In this document: piece by piece, positions 9,066 through 17,415 of the stretch
Position numbering within the stretch: position 1 is the first letter of the stretch
How the letters are laid out: each line of letters opens with the position of its first letter
DNA from: RGEC01 sp964626685
GTDB taxonomy: Bacteria; Bacteroidota; Bacteroidia; NS11-12g; UBA955
Length of the DNA stretch: 64,000 nt
Direction: 5' to 3'
Assembly (NCBI GenBank): GCA_964626685.1
Contig: CAZVJY010000002.1
Location: forward strand, 164,005 to 228,004
Translations under genes and position numbers: made by a program
The notes under the pieces: model-generated
What the model was told of the DNA's origin: nothing
The model's database searches: none
The model's input: only the letters and a program-made list of their open reading frames with translations

Positions 9066-9494
9066 TCAATCCGGCAACTTCAGCTCGCCAGTTTCGAAAG
9101 CCTTGTCAAAATCCACCCAGATAATCAAATTGGGCTTTTCGCCCTGCAGGTACATGATATTCATGGGCTGTGCTGTTTTTTTATTGCTGAGTACTTCCAC
9201 GCCCAGCACCACAAACTTGCGGCCTTCATATGCCTTTGGCAGTTCGGCCACATCAAAATCGCCGGTGGCAAAAAAAGACTGAAAAAATCCGTTGCCTGTG
9301 GCGGTATCGTAGGATGGCTCATTCCCTGTCCAGCGGGTTTTGCGGTACATATCAATGTGCTCAAACACATCCCGGCCTTTGGCCTTGCCTATCTGCAACG
9401 TATCGCCACGGCCGATTTCCACCTCTACGTCGCCCGAACTCTGGGCTTGCAGGGAACCTGCCAGAACTAAAAATAAAATCAACAAAAGGCGCAT
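9066..9494 (-). CDS. small secreted protein of unknown function
   Basis: This is a 142-residue protein with a clear signal peptide (MRLLLILFLVLAGSLQAQ, cleavage after about residue 18). The mature part is mostly beta-prone and acidic and carries no cysteine and no motif I recognise. The phrase FVVLGVEVLSNKK followed by an IIWVDFDKAF tail gives no family clue. The ATG at 9494 lies only 4 bases after an exact TAnnTTTG element (9499-9506). That supports this start and suggests transcription from its own promoter rather than from the FAD oxidoreductase gene upstream. Confidence 0.7.
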   Translation of the reverse strand: MRLLLILFLVLAGSLQAQSSGDVEVEIGRGDTLQIGKAKGRDVFEHIDMYRKTRWTGNEPSYDTATGNGFFQSFFATGDFDVAELPKAYEGRKFVVLGVEVLSNKKTAQPMNIMYLQGEKPNLIIWVDFDKAFETGELKLPD

Positions 9495-9498
9495 ACTT

Positions 9499-9506
9499 CA
9501 AAGTTA
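9499..9506 (-). promoter_or_regulatory. -7 element TAACTTTG before the 142-residue secreted protein
   Basis: This is an exact match to TAnnTTTG on the minus strand, ending 4 bases before the ATG at 9494. A TTG is present upstream but at a spacing of only 15 bases, so the -33 box is doubtful. Confidence 0.45.
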
Positions 9507-9529
9507 TCAAAAAAAATGCCGCAATGAAA

Positions 9530-10672
9530 TTATCGGGTTTCTTTTACCAACCGCGCCAGCTCGCGGCTCACCATCGCGCTGAGGGCCACACCCATGCCTC
9601 CCATGCGCACGCAGGCGTAAAGGCCGGCATCTATCCGCTGCACAATAGGCGTGCGGTTTTGGTGCATGCCCATGGTTCCTGCCCATTGGTGTGTTATTTC
9701 AAATTTCTCGCCCGGCACCACCACTTCCTGCAGGTATTTCAGCAGGTATTGGGTAATGGCCTCGGTGGTGTTCAGTTCGGGTGTGGTTTCTCCCTCAAAA
9801 TCCAAATTTCGGCCACCGCCAATGAGAATGCGGGTTCCGAGACTTCTGAAATAAATGTAGCCTTTATCGGCATGCATGAGTCCGCGCCAGGCCAAACCGG
9901 GGATGACGGAAGTGACCAGCACCTGCCCGCGGGCGGGCATGACCTCCAGTTCGGGCAGCAGTTGTGCGGCATAGCCGTTGGTACAAACCACCAGCGTTTG
10001 TGCATCCAATGTATATCCTTCGTGGGTTTTAACGCGCCATTTTCCGCTATCCAGTTTTTCCGGAGGCAGGGCGGTAAGTCCGCCCAAAATCCTTACTCCG
10101 CTTGCCATGGCGGCATCATACACTTTTTTGTAAAGCAAATGGGTTTGCACCATGCCTTCCAGCGGGGTGTAAATGCCGTTTTCCAGCACTTTCATGCCCA
10201 GCTTGGCGGTGCTTTTGAGCAGAAAAGGATTTTCACCCGTAATTTCTTTCAAGGCTGAATTCACCTTGTCGATATTGGCCCCCAGGTGTTCACACTCTGC
10301 TGTGGCTTCGGGTTTAAAAACCTCATAACCGCCAGTTTTTTCATAGCCGATGGAGGTTTCACCAAAATCGGCCAGCAGTTGTTTGAGGCCAGAAAAGCGT
10401 TTTTCATAGAGCGTAAAGGCGGTTTGTTCGTCGGTGCGCTCAATATCATCCAGTATTTCGCCCATGCTACCAAAACAGGCAAAGCCGGCATTGCGGGTAC
10501 TTGCACCCAGGCTTACCGGAGCACGGTCTACCACCCACACTTCGCGGTGCGGCCACTGCAGCTTGAGGTGACGTGCGCATTGCAGCCCTACAATACCTGA
10601 GCCAACGACCAGGATATCTGTATTTTTCAGCCATTGCTGTTCCCAGAAAGAAATGGAAGGTAAGGGATTCAC
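9530..10672 (-). CDS. FAD-dependent oxidoreductase, DAO family
   Basis: The 380-residue protein belongs to the D-amino-acid oxidase/glycine oxidase/PuuB group, which oxidises amines or amino acids with FAD. The dinucleotide-binding motif DILVVGSGIVGLQCARHL lies near the N-terminus. It is followed by the GASTRNAGFACFG segment typical of gamma-glutamylputrescine-oxidase-like enzymes. Near the C-terminus, HQWAGTMGMHQNRTPIVQRI and the GMGGMGVALSAM loop complete the FAD site. The start is a GTG at 10672, chosen because it gives the N-terminus just before the FAD motif. A GAACTTTG sequence (one mismatch to the -7 box) lies 4 bases upstream. The substrate is unknown. Confidence 0.86.
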   Translation of the reverse strand: MNPLPSISFWEQQWLKNTDILVVGSGIVGLQCARHLKLQWPHREVWVVDRAPVSLGASTRNAGFACFGSMGEILDDIERTDEQTAFTLYEKRFSGLKQLLADFGETSIGYEKTGGYEVFKPEATAECEHLGANIDKVNSALKEITGENPFLLKSTAKLGMKVLENGIYTPLEGMVQTHLLYKKVYDAAMASGVRILGGLTALPPEKLDSGKWRVKTHEGYTLDAQTLVVCTNGYAAQLLPELEVMPARGQVLVTSVIPGLAWRGLMHADKGYIYFRSLGTRILIGGGRNLDFEGETTPELNTTEAITQYLLKYLQEVVVPGEKFEITHQWAGTMGMHQNRTPIVQRIDAGLYACVRMGGMGVALSAMVSRELARLVKETR

Positions 10673-10695
10673 GGTGCAAAGTTCGTGAATTGCCT

Positions 10696-11631
10696 TTACC
10701 GATTTATATAACGTTTAACGGCTTTTTTGGTGCTGTACCACACGCGACCCTCCTTTATGGCTTCCAGCTCCCCGCGGCGGGCCAGCAGGCTCAGGTATTC
10801 CTGCCCATAGGGAACAGCAGGGTCATTGGCAATCTGATTAAGTGGGAGGTAATCATCGTAACCGTTGCCAAGGGCAGATAAATACAGCTCCAGGCTGCGC
10901 TCGGCACCCTGAAAAAACAGCAGCAGTAGTTTTTCAAATTTCCCCTGATTGGCATCGTTCAAGGCACGGTAGTATTTATTGCGGTCGGTTCGCAGAATGA
11001 TGACAGGCGGGAAACCCAGTTCCATGAGGATCATGTTCATGGCCAAACGCCCGGTGCGCCCATTGCCGTCGAAAAAAGGATGAATCCACACAAAACGGTG
11101 GTGAAACACCGCCGAAAGGCTCACAGGATCGAGGTTTTGAGGATTGCATCGAACCCATTCCAGCAATTCATCCAGCAAATCGGGAACCTTAAACGGATTG
11201 GGCGGAATGAAATTGGCTCCGGTTATTTGCACCCTGCCGGTTCGAAAACGGCCACCAAAATCATCATCGATGGCAGTCATCACCATTTTATGCAGGGTTA
11301 AAATATCGGCACCCGAAATCACATAACCCGGGGTAACTTTTTCTTCCAGCCATGCAATGGCCTTATTATGGTTGATGGCTTCAAAATGCTCCCGCAGTGT
11401 TTTTCCGCCTATGGTCAGTCCATCCTGCAGCACCACACGGGTTTCTCGCAGGCTGAGGGTATTTCCTTCAATGCTGTTGGAATTGTAGGTCCATTCTACG
11501 GCAAAATCCTGTTGCAGGCGCTTAAATGCGCTACCCGGAAAAGGGCGCAATGCATCCAGCCGGGTTTTCTTATCCCGAATACGCTGTTGCTGCTCCGCAT
11601 CCAGCCCTGTATTTGGATACCACTTTTCCAC
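10696..11631 (-). CDS. Fic family protein, class II (N-terminal inhibitory motif)
   Basis: This 311-residue Fic protein probably transfers AMP from ATP to hydroxyl groups of target proteins. The catalytic motif HPFFDGNGRTGR (H184-R195) is canonical. The inhibitory motif (S/T)xxxE(G/N) is present ahead of the core as SNSIEG (S51, E55), so activity should be self-restrained. The C-terminus (about 264-311, with YLSLLARRGELEAIKEGRVWY) resembles a small winged-helix or excisionase-type DNA-binding domain. The start is a GTG at 11631, 4 bases after an exact -7 element, and no ATG is available in frame before the core. Nested palindromes overlap the promoter (11643-11679), which suggests regulation, perhaps by the protein itself (inference). 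Confidence 0.9.
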   Translation of the reverse strand: MEKWYPNTGLDAEQQQRIRDKKTRLDALRPFPGSAFKRLQQDFAVEWTYNSNSIEGNTLSLRETRVVLQDGLTIGGKTLREHFEAINHNKAIAWLEEKVTPGYVISGADILTLHKMVMTAIDDDFGGRFRTGRVQITGANFIPPNPFKVPDLLDELLEWVRCNPQNLDPVSLSAVFHHRFVWIHPFFDGNGRTGRLAMNMILMELGFPPVIILRTDRNKYYRALNDANQGKFEKLLLLFFQGAERSLELYLSALGNGYDDYLPLNQIANDPAVPYGQEYLSLLARRGELEAIKEGRVWYSTKKAVKRYINR

Positions 11632-11635
11632 CCCT

Positions 11636-11643
11636 CAAAAATA
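11636..11643 (-). promoter_or_regulatory. -7 element TATTTTTG before the Fic gene
   Basis: This is an exact TAnnTTTG match on the minus strand, 4 bases before the GTG start at 11631. It directly abuts the inner arm of the inverted repeat at 11643-11679. No clear -33 box is seen. The position where it should be is occupied by the palindrome. Confidence 0.5.
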
Positions 11644-11679
11644 ATATCGGTAAACCGGTTTTTTATCATTCCCGATATT
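11643..11679. repeat. nested palindromes between purL and the Fic gene
   Basis: The outer arms AATATCGG (11643-11650) and CCGATATT (11672-11679) are perfect 8-base complements. Between them lies the self-complementary AAACCGGTTT (11652-11661). On the minus strand the outer hairpin runs into ATTTTTG, so it may terminate purL. It also covers the -33 to -7 region of the Fic promoter, where a repressor could bind. The two roles are not exclusive. Confidence 0.6.
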
Positions 11680-11725
11680 TTTAACCCCAATTTTTTCCCA
11701 GGCTTTTAAATCAATAAAAAATGAA

Positions 11726-13942
11726 TTAGCCTATGGCTTCTGCGATTACGGTATTGTAGGGTTTGGCAAAATCCTGCACTTCACCCCAGCTTTGACCGTT
11801 TACCCCAATACCGTTAGCCGTTACAGTGCCGATGTGCAGGGTTTTCACACTAGCCTGCTGCATGGCACTTTCAAATGCGGCCTTGTTTTTCTCGGAAATG
11901 CTTACCACCACGCGGCTTTGGCTCTCCCCAAACAACCAGGCATCATTTCTAACTCCTGACAGGGTGCAGATATCAAAGCCTGTTCCGCCAGCCATGGCAC
12001 TTTCCAGACAGGCAACAAACAAGCCACCTTCGCTGATATCATGGGCGCTATTGAGCATACCTGAGGTGATGGCATTGTATACAGCCATTTGCACAGCGTA
12101 TTCTTCATCCAGGTCAAAATGCGGACAGGGACTGAATTCAACGCCTTTGAGCTTGGCCAGATACTGGCTGCTGCCCAGGTCATTTTTGGCTTCGCCAACC
12201 AGGTAAATCAGGTTGCCGGCCTGTTTAAAATCCAGTGTCATGCGGTGTTCAGGCTTCTCAATTATACCCACCATGCCGATGGTTGGTGTGGGATAAACCG
12301 CATTGCCATTGGTACTTTGATTATAGAAACTCACGTTTCCACCGGTTACCGGGGTATCAAACTTGCGACAGGCTTTACCCATGCCGTCGATAGCGTGTTT
12401 GAACTGGTAATAAACTTCTTTGTTGTAGGGGTTACCAAAATTCAGGCAGTTGGTAACTCCGGTAGGCACACCGCCAGTAACGCGGATATTGCGGGATGCT
12501 TCGGCCACGGCAATCTGCGTTCCTTTATCGGGATCAGCAAAGATGTAGCGGCTGTTGCAATCTACGGTAAGTGCCAGGCTCTTGTTGGTCCCTTTCACCA
12601 CCACCACCGAAGCATCGCTGGGCCTATTGGTACTTTGGTTTACAGTACCCACCATACTGTCATACTGCTCATACACCCAGCGCTTGCTTGCGATATTGGG
12701 TTCGGCACAAAGCTGCATGGCGGCTGTTTTGGCTTCTTCCGGCGTAATGTCTGCGATTGAGGCAATATCAAACTTCTCAATCTCTGCAAAATATGCGGGG
12801 ATTGCCCATTCTCTTTTATATACAGGTGCTCCGCCACCCAGCACCAGGCTTTCGGCGGGAATATCGCCTTCCAAAGTGCCGTTCATGTAATAGCGAACGC
12901 GTCCGGTATCGGTTACCTGACCGATATGGGCATAGGTAATTTCCCATTTCCTGAAAACTTCTTCAGCCAGGTGCTCCTTCCCTTTCTCTACTACTACCAG
13001 CATGCGCTCCTGGCTTTCGCTGAGCAGCAATTCCCATGACTTCATATCGGACTGGCGCATGGGAACTTTATCCAGCCACACATCCATACCCACGCCGCTT
13101 TTGGCGCTCATTTCACTGGTTGAGCACGTAATACCTGCAGCTCCCATATCCTGCATGCCCACTACAGCGCCGGTTTCAATCAGTTCCATGGTGGCTTCCA
13201 GAATCAGTTTCTCCCAGAAAGGATCACCCACCTGCACACTCGGCAGATCCTGTATGCTGTCCTCGCTCATGTCCTTACTGGCGAAGGCAGCACCGTGTAT
13301 GCCGTCTTTTCCGGTAGCAGAGCCAAAGATATAAACCGGGTTACCGGGAGGGCCTGCAGCAGCAGAAATGCTTTTACCTACGGGTACAATACCCACACTC
13401 ATGGCATTCACCAGGTTGTTCTGTTCGTAGCAGTCGTCAAAATACACTTCGCCACCCACAGTGGGTATACCGAAGGCATTTCCGTAATCACCGATGCCTT
13501 TTACCACACCTTTCATCAGCCACTTGGTTCGATCGGTTTTTAGGTTCCCGAAACGCAGGCTGTTCAGTTGGGCAATGGGCCTTGCACCCATGGAAAAAAT
13601 ATCGCGGTTGATGCCACCCACACCGGTTGCTGCACCCTGGTAAGGCTCAATAGCACTGGGATGGTTATGGCTTTCAATTTTAAAACAGCAGGCAAGCCCA
13701 TCGCCAATATCCACCAGTCCGGCATTCTCCTCTCCCGCTTCTGCCAGCATCTTGCTTCCTTCGCGGGGCAGGGTTTTCAGCCATACAATGGAATTTTTGT
13801 AACTGCAGTGCTCACTCCACATCACCGAGAAAACGCTCAGTTCTGTAAAATTGGGTTCACGGCCCAGAATGCTGCAGATGTGGTGAAATTCTTCTTCAAG
13901 AAGGCCCAGTTGTTTGGCCTGATCAACGGTAGCGACTTGCAT
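11726..13942 (-). CDS. purL: phosphoribosylformylglycinamidine synthase II (PurL, small type)
   Basis: PurL catalyses the fourth step of purine synthesis, FGAR plus ATP and glutamine-derived ammonia to FGAM, with PurQ and PurS as partners. At 738 residues it is the small form found with separate PurQ/PurS. The N-terminal signature FSVMWSEHCSYKNS is present. It is followed by ESHNHPSAIEPYQGAATGVGGINRD and the AIR-synthase-type ATP-binding folds, including MQDMGAAGITCSTSEM and later DISEGGLFVACLE. The ATG at 13942 is preceded by an exact -7 element ending 7 bases upstream. No other pur genes are in the window. Confidence 0.97.
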   Translation of the reverse strand: MQVATVDQAKQLGLLEEEFHHICSILGREPNFTELSVFSVMWSEHCSYKNSIVWLKTLPREGSKMLAEAGEENAGLVDIGDGLACCFKIESHNHPSAIEPYQGAATGVGGINRDIFSMGARPIAQLNSLRFGNLKTDRTKWLMKGVVKGIGDYGNAFGIPTVGGEVYFDDCYEQNNLVNAMSVGIVPVGKSISAAAGPPGNPVYIFGSATGKDGIHGAAFASKDMSEDSIQDLPSVQVGDPFWEKLILEATMELIETGAVVGMQDMGAAGITCSTSEMSAKSGVGMDVWLDKVPMRQSDMKSWELLLSESQERMLVVVEKGKEHLAEEVFRKWEITYAHIGQVTDTGRVRYYMNGTLEGDIPAESLVLGGGAPVYKREWAIPAYFAEIEKFDIASIADITPEEAKTAAMQLCAEPNIASKRWVYEQYDSMVGTVNQSTNRPSDASVVVVKGTNKSLALTVDCNSRYIFADPDKGTQIAVAEASRNIRVTGGVPTGVTNCLNFGNPYNKEVYYQFKHAIDGMGKACRKFDTPVTGGNVSFYNQSTNGNAVYPTPTIGMVGIIEKPEHRMTLDFKQAGNLIYLVGEAKNDLGSSQYLAKLKGVEFSPCPHFDLDEEYAVQMAVYNAITSGMLNSAHDISEGGLFVACLESAMAGGTGFDICTLSGVRNDAWLFGESQSRVVVSISEKNKAAFESAMQQASVKTLHIGTVTANGIGVNGQSWGEVQDFAKPYNTVIAEAIG

Positions 13943-13949
13943 GTGTGCA

Positions 13950-13957
13950 CAAAGTTA
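13950..13957 (-). promoter_or_regulatory. -7 element TAACTTTG before purL
   Basis: This is an exact TAnnTTTG match on the minus strand ending 7 bases before the purL ATG. The nearest upstream TTG gives a 15-base spacer, shorter than expected, so the -33 box is unclear. Confidence 0.45.
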
Positions 13958-14012
13958 GTACACAACTGCACCCAATAATCCTCAATTTACTGACACTTTT
14001 TACCCGAATTCA

Positions 14013-16133
14013 TCAGCGCAGCAGAAGTACGCTACCTTTGGCCGTTCCGCGGCGCACACGACTTCCTGCAGGCATTTCATATTGAAAAACGTAATGGTAT
14101 AAACCCTCCATACAATCGCTGTCGGCAGATTTTCCATTCCATTGGTAAATTCCTTTTTCGCGGCTGTCAAATACTTTGCCACCCCAACGGTCGTATATCA
14201 GCATCAGAATGGGCTTGCCCCCTCTTACAAAAATCTGGAAATCATTGTTTTTATCATCATTATTGGGCGTAAACGCATTAGGGATGAACAAATCACATAA
14301 TTCTTCCTGGTAACGCACGTTTACGGCATCGGCAGCCACACCACAGGGATTGGTAACTGTTACGCTGTAGGTTCCGCCTTTGGTTACATATATTACAGAA
14401 TCCGTCTGTCCGGTGCTCCACTTGTAGCGGCTTTGAGGCCAGGTTGCAGACAGTTTCAAAATACCCCCTCGGCAGAGAAGGGTATCTGCCGGCAGTTTCA
14501 CGATGGGTTCATCGCCAAGAAATATACGCAGCGAATCTGCCCAAACACAGCCTAAATCATCGGCACTGGCGTGAAACAGCCCACCCGAACTCACTGCAAT
14601 GGCGTTCCCCGACTGTCCGGTATTCCAGGTAACGGTGCCAGGCGCATTTACGCTCAATGTCAGACTGCTACCATTGCACAGACTGGTATCTCTACCCAGA
14701 TTAAAGCGTGGCAACGGGTGAACCTTGATGGTAGCAGTAGTAGAATCAGGACAATCGGCATCCGGGATGGTATACTTGATTGTATAATTTCCGGGAGGTG
14801 AACAAGTGAATGTATTTCCGGAAACCGGGCCACCACTGAATCTTCCACCCGGTGCTTCGGCAACCAAACTAATCGCAGGGGCATTTTCGCAAGCGAAGGC
14901 AGGTAAACCCGTGAATTTGGCGGTTACGTTGGCCCTAACCCTTATATACGTCGTGTCGGCACTAAAACACCCTTCTGCACTGCGTGCACTGTGCATAACC
15001 CTGAACACACCGGTATCGCTGTAGGAATGGGTTGCATTCTGCAATACTGAGGAATCTCCATCACCAAAATACCAGCGATAGTAAACCAAATTGGAAGTAG
15101 AATTCTGAAAAGTAAAACTATTGTTCTTGAGACACTGAATGGAATCGTTGATTTTAATACCGCTACTTGGGTCAGGTATAACTCGCAAAACAATGGAAGC
15201 TGTATCTGTGCAACCTGTATTGTATACATTGCCATTCAGCCCATAGGTAGTTTCACTTTTGAAAAAAATTCGATACTTCCCTGGCACAGTGTAATTCTTA
15301 TCCGGATTTGGAAAGGATGTACTGTCGGCTCCGCCCAGATACCACATCACGCTCTTACCGCATCGCGGAATCGGCGGTATGGTTGTTTTATCTTCAAAGT
15401 AAAAACGATTATTATTTAGGCATTGTGCTGTATCCCAGTTTCTAACAGTCGGGGAACTGCGTGGCCTTGGAACAATAAAAACACTTCGCGGCAGGGTGAA
15501 ATTATTTACGCAGCCCAGTGATGGAGAAGCAATCAGCTGAACTGCATAATTCCCTCCGGCATTGTAGGTGTGAAGTGCATTAACCCCAGTATCCGAATTA
15601 CCATCGCGAAACAACCAGGTATAGGTAATCCATCCAAAGCTCGCCTGTGATTTATTGGTGAAAATAACCTTGTTGGTCTTTTCACAGCTGTCTGTTCTGC
15701 TGAAACTAAAATTCAGATTCAGCGAATGCGTTTTGAAAGAAGCAGTGGCAAAAGAGGAAGTGAGATAGTTCGGGGCAAGTCCGTCATGCTCAAAAACAGC
15801 CACGTGATAGGTAACTCCGGGCTGCAGGCCGGTAATGGTTAAGGAATTGGATATATTATCAAAAATTACATAATTACCGGTTCCAATCTGCGTGCCTGAG
15901 CCGAAGGTTGAAAAAGCGGTGTATTTGGTACCATCCAGCGGAACAGCATCGACAGCACTGCCTTGTTTGATTAGGATTGTGCGCCAGGACCCATTGCCTC
16001 TGGTAAAGGTAAGATTCACAGACAAACAGGTAAGGTTACCGAACTGCAGGTTACTGGCCGGAATGGTAGGTTCTGCCGCTTTTAATCCCGCGAATAAGTG
16101 TATTAAGAATATAACCGAAAGAAGTTTGCGCAT
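14013..16133 (-). CDS. secreted PKD-domain protein with type B T9SS sorting domain
   Basis: The 706-residue protein has a signal peptide (about 1-19). An early fibronectin-III-like part follows (LTITGLQPGVTYHVAVFEHDG). Several PKD/Ig-like domains come next (TYTWLFRDGNSDTGVNALHTY; YYRWYFGDGDSSVLQNATHSY), then repeats with the WSTGQTDSVIYVTKGGTYSVTV pattern. It ends in a gliding-motility-associated C-terminal domain: LFIPNAFTPNNDDKNNDF, then IYDRWGGKVFDS and WNGK. Such type B domains direct export by the type IX system, usually with a PorP/SprF partner. The likely role is an adhesin or surface filament, but the ligand is unknown. An exact -7 element lies 13 bases upstream of the ATG. Confidence 0.9.
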   Translation of the reverse strand: MRKLLSVIFLIHLFAGLKAAEPTIPASNLQFGNLTCLSVNLTFTRGNGSWRTILIKQGSAVDAVPLDGTKYTAFSTFGSGTQIGTGNYVIFDNISNSLTITGLQPGVTYHVAVFEHDGLAPNYLTSSFATASFKTHSLNLNFSFSRTDSCEKTNKVIFTNKSQASFGWITYTWLFRDGNSDTGVNALHTYNAGGNYAVQLIASPSLGCVNNFTLPRSVFIVPRPRSSPTVRNWDTAQCLNNNRFYFEDKTTIPPIPRCGKSVMWYLGGADSTSFPNPDKNYTVPGKYRIFFKSETTYGLNGNVYNTGCTDTASIVLRVIPDPSSGIKINDSIQCLKNNSFTFQNSTSNLVYYRWYFGDGDSSVLQNATHSYSDTGVFRVMHSARSAEGCFSADTTYIRVRANVTAKFTGLPAFACENAPAISLVAEAPGGRFSGGPVSGNTFTCSPPGNYTIKYTIPDADCPDSTTATIKVHPLPRFNLGRDTSLCNGSSLTLSVNAPGTVTWNTGQSGNAIAVSSGGLFHASADDLGCVWADSLRIFLGDEPIVKLPADTLLCRGGILKLSATWPQSRYKWSTGQTDSVIYVTKGGTYSVTVTNPCGVAADAVNVRYQEELCDLFIPNAFTPNNDDKNNDFQIFVRGGKPILMLIYDRWGGKVFDSREKGIYQWNGKSADSDCMEGLYHYVFQYEMPAGSRVRRGTAKGSVLLLR

Positions 16134-16146
16134 GCGGAACTATTTG

Positions 16147-16154
16147 CAAAGATA
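16147..16154 (-). promoter_or_regulatory. -7 element TATCTTTG before the 706-residue PKD protein
   Basis: This is an exact TAnnTTTG match on the minus strand ending 13 bases before the ATG at 16133. A TTTCG about 19 bases further upstream resembles, but does not match, the -33 box. Confidence 0.45.
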
Positions 16155-16259
16155 ACGGCAATGAACTCGCTGCCGAAAGGTTACCTGTTTAAATAACTGA
16201 CAACATGGCAACCCAACCTGTTGCCCGGGCATGCTTAATCAAGTATAACCGCCAGGTAA

Positions 16260-16988
16260 TCAGGCATAAACCACATCCTCATCGGATATGCTTTTTTCAC
16301 CTCTAAAGCGTAAAAAAACCCTGGCCAGGGTAAGCACATCTTTACAACAATACCGGGCAATCCTGTCCAGATCATTCTCCTGCCAGTATACAGCACCCAC
16401 CATGGATCCGTCGATATCGTCCTTGGGCGTGGGAATATCAAACAGATGTGCCAATAGATTCAACGAAGTAAAACTCTTTCTATCGCCGAATTTCCAGAGC
16501 TCCATGGTGTCAATATGGGGAACCTCCCATGGTTTTTTTCCCTGCGTATCGAGCATACGGGGCAATTCTATACCATGCACCATCATTCTTCTGGCCAGAT
16601 AAGGAAAATCGAATTCTTTACCATTGTGCGCGCACAGCAGATAATTGACTCCGTTAAAACTGCGGTTCAGCAAATTGGAAAAATCCTGAAGTAACTCACG
16701 CTCATTATCGCCGCAGTATGACTTGACACGAAACTGCAGACCATCCTTCCCTCTTCTCAAAAAACCGACACCTATACAAATAATTTTTCCAAACTCTGCA
16801 TAAATGCTGGCCTGATCGTAAACCTCGGCCTCTGTTTGCTCGTTCTTAATCAGATTTTTGGCTTTGCGCTTCCACAAATCCTGCCACTCCGGGCTCAGTT
16901 CATCAAAGCTTTTTCGGGCAGATACAGTCTCTATATCTATGAAAATGATATTTTCAAGCAGCACCTGCTTAATATTCACACCATCCAT
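16260..16988 (-). CDS. 3'-5' exonuclease, PolB-like DEDDy family
   Basis: This stand-alone exonuclease domain of 242 residues resembles the proofreading domain of family B polymerases (the DNA_pol_B_exo2 type). Motif I is FIDIETVS with D18 and E20. Motif II is AHNGKEFDFPYLARR. Motif III is YCCKDVLTLA with the Y-x3-D spacing of DEDDy enzymes. It should remove nucleotides from 3' DNA ends in the cytoplasm. I place the start at the ATG at 16988, because the longer frame begins with a TTG (16997) inside an exact TATTTTTG promoter element. The full promoter TTTG-N20-TATTTTTG lies at 16995-17026. Confidence 0.85.
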   Translation of the reverse strand: MDGVNIKQVLLENIIFIDIETVSARKSFDELSPEWQDLWKRKAKNLIKNEQTEAEVYDQASIYAEFGKIICIGVGFLRRGKDGLQFRVKSYCGDNERELLQDFSNLLNRSFNGVNYLLCAHNGKEFDFPYLARRMMVHGIELPRMLDTQGKKPWEVPHIDTMELWKFGDRKSFTSLNLLAHLFDIPTPKDDIDGSMVGAVYWQENDLDRIARYCCKDVLTLARVFLRFRGEKSISDEDVVYA

Positions 16989-16994
16989 AAATAA

Positions 16995-17026
16995 CAAAAA
17001 TACGATATTTGTCTTAAAATGACAAA
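16995..17026 (-). promoter_or_regulatory. promoter TTTG-N20-TATTTTTG for the exonuclease gene
   Basis: Both elements match the Bacteroidota housekeeping consensus exactly on the minus strand: TTTG at 17026-17023, a 20-base spacer and TATTTTTG at 17002-16995. The ATG at 16988 is 6 bases beyond. The spacer holds most of a 7-base inverted repeat (17007-17027). Confidence 0.75.
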
Positions 17027-17027
17027 T
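17007..17027. repeat. inverted repeat ATTTGTC-N7-GACAAAT
   Basis: Arms at 17007-17013 and 17021-17027 are exact complements. On the minus strand the hairpin directly follows the DUF3817 gene and is followed by ATCG and then TATTTTTG. It may be a weak terminator whose T tract is also the next gene's -7 box, or an operator covering the -33 box. Confidence 0.5.
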
Positions 17028-17326
17028 TATTTACGAAAAACCAGTTTCTCAAGATAAAAGGTACCAAATGGCAAAAGCGACAAGAAAACGGCAAGTATTG
17101 CTTTAGACAGGGTAATTTGTTTTTTTAGTTGCATCCAAAACAACAGCAAACCAAACCACACAAAGAGAAATCCGTGCACTGAGCCAAAAACAGACACAGC
17201 CATCGGCCAGCCGGCGAGATATTTCAGAGGCATAGCCAAACCAAGCAGCAACAAATAGCTGATTCCCTCCCAGTGTCCAACCTGAATTAGGCGATGCTGC
17301 ATGGATGTAGTCTGTTCTTTTTGCAT
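17027..17326 (-). CDS. DUF3817 membrane protein
   Basis: This 99-residue inner-membrane protein has the DUF3817 pattern: GHWEGISYLLLLGLAMPLKY, then GSVHGFLFVWFGLLLFW, with about three helices. The family is common beside growth and envelope genes, and its function is unknown. The frame is open to 17413, but I choose the ATG at 17326. An exact TATTTTTG element ends 4 bases upstream of it with a TTG 20 bases further, whereas the longer N-terminus is poorly conserved in character. A later ATG at 17302 is also possible. The gene is divergent from ftsX. Confidence 0.82.
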   Translation of the reverse strand: MQKEQTTSMQHRLIQVGHWEGISYLLLLGLAMPLKYLAGWPMAVSVFGSVHGFLFVWFGLLLFWMQLKKQITLSKAILAVFLSLLPFGTFYLEKLVFRK

Positions 17327-17330
17327 AGCG

Positions 17331-17361
17331 CAAAAATAACGGATAACGGCACTATGCACAA
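17331..17361 (-). promoter_or_regulatory. promoter TTG-N20-TATTTTTG for the DUF3817 gene
   Basis: On the minus strand TTG (17361-17359), a 20-base spacer and an exact TATTTTTG (17338-17331) lie 4 bases before the chosen ATG. The element falls inside the longer reading frame, which argues against that longer start. Confidence 0.7.
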
Positions 17362-17415
17362 TTGCGGATAACTTATTACTTGTTCTTTGTTTTGATTTTG
17401 TGTAATTCGCCATGC

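Noticed and set aside
9230..10258. 342-codon plus-strand frame
   Set aside because: It lies opposite the FAD oxidoreductase and the 142-residue secreted gene, is Gln/His/Gly-rich in the way of GC-driven antisense frames, and has no domain. The opposite frame has clear motifs.
12089..12760. 223-codon plus-strand frame inside purL
   Set aside because: It is antisense to a fully conserved purL. The hydrophobic composition mirrors the complementary strand and no family pattern is seen.
16180..16250. hairpin GGCAAC/GTTGCC after the exonuclease gene as a terminator
   Set aside because: The 6-base stem is not followed by a T tract on the minus strand.
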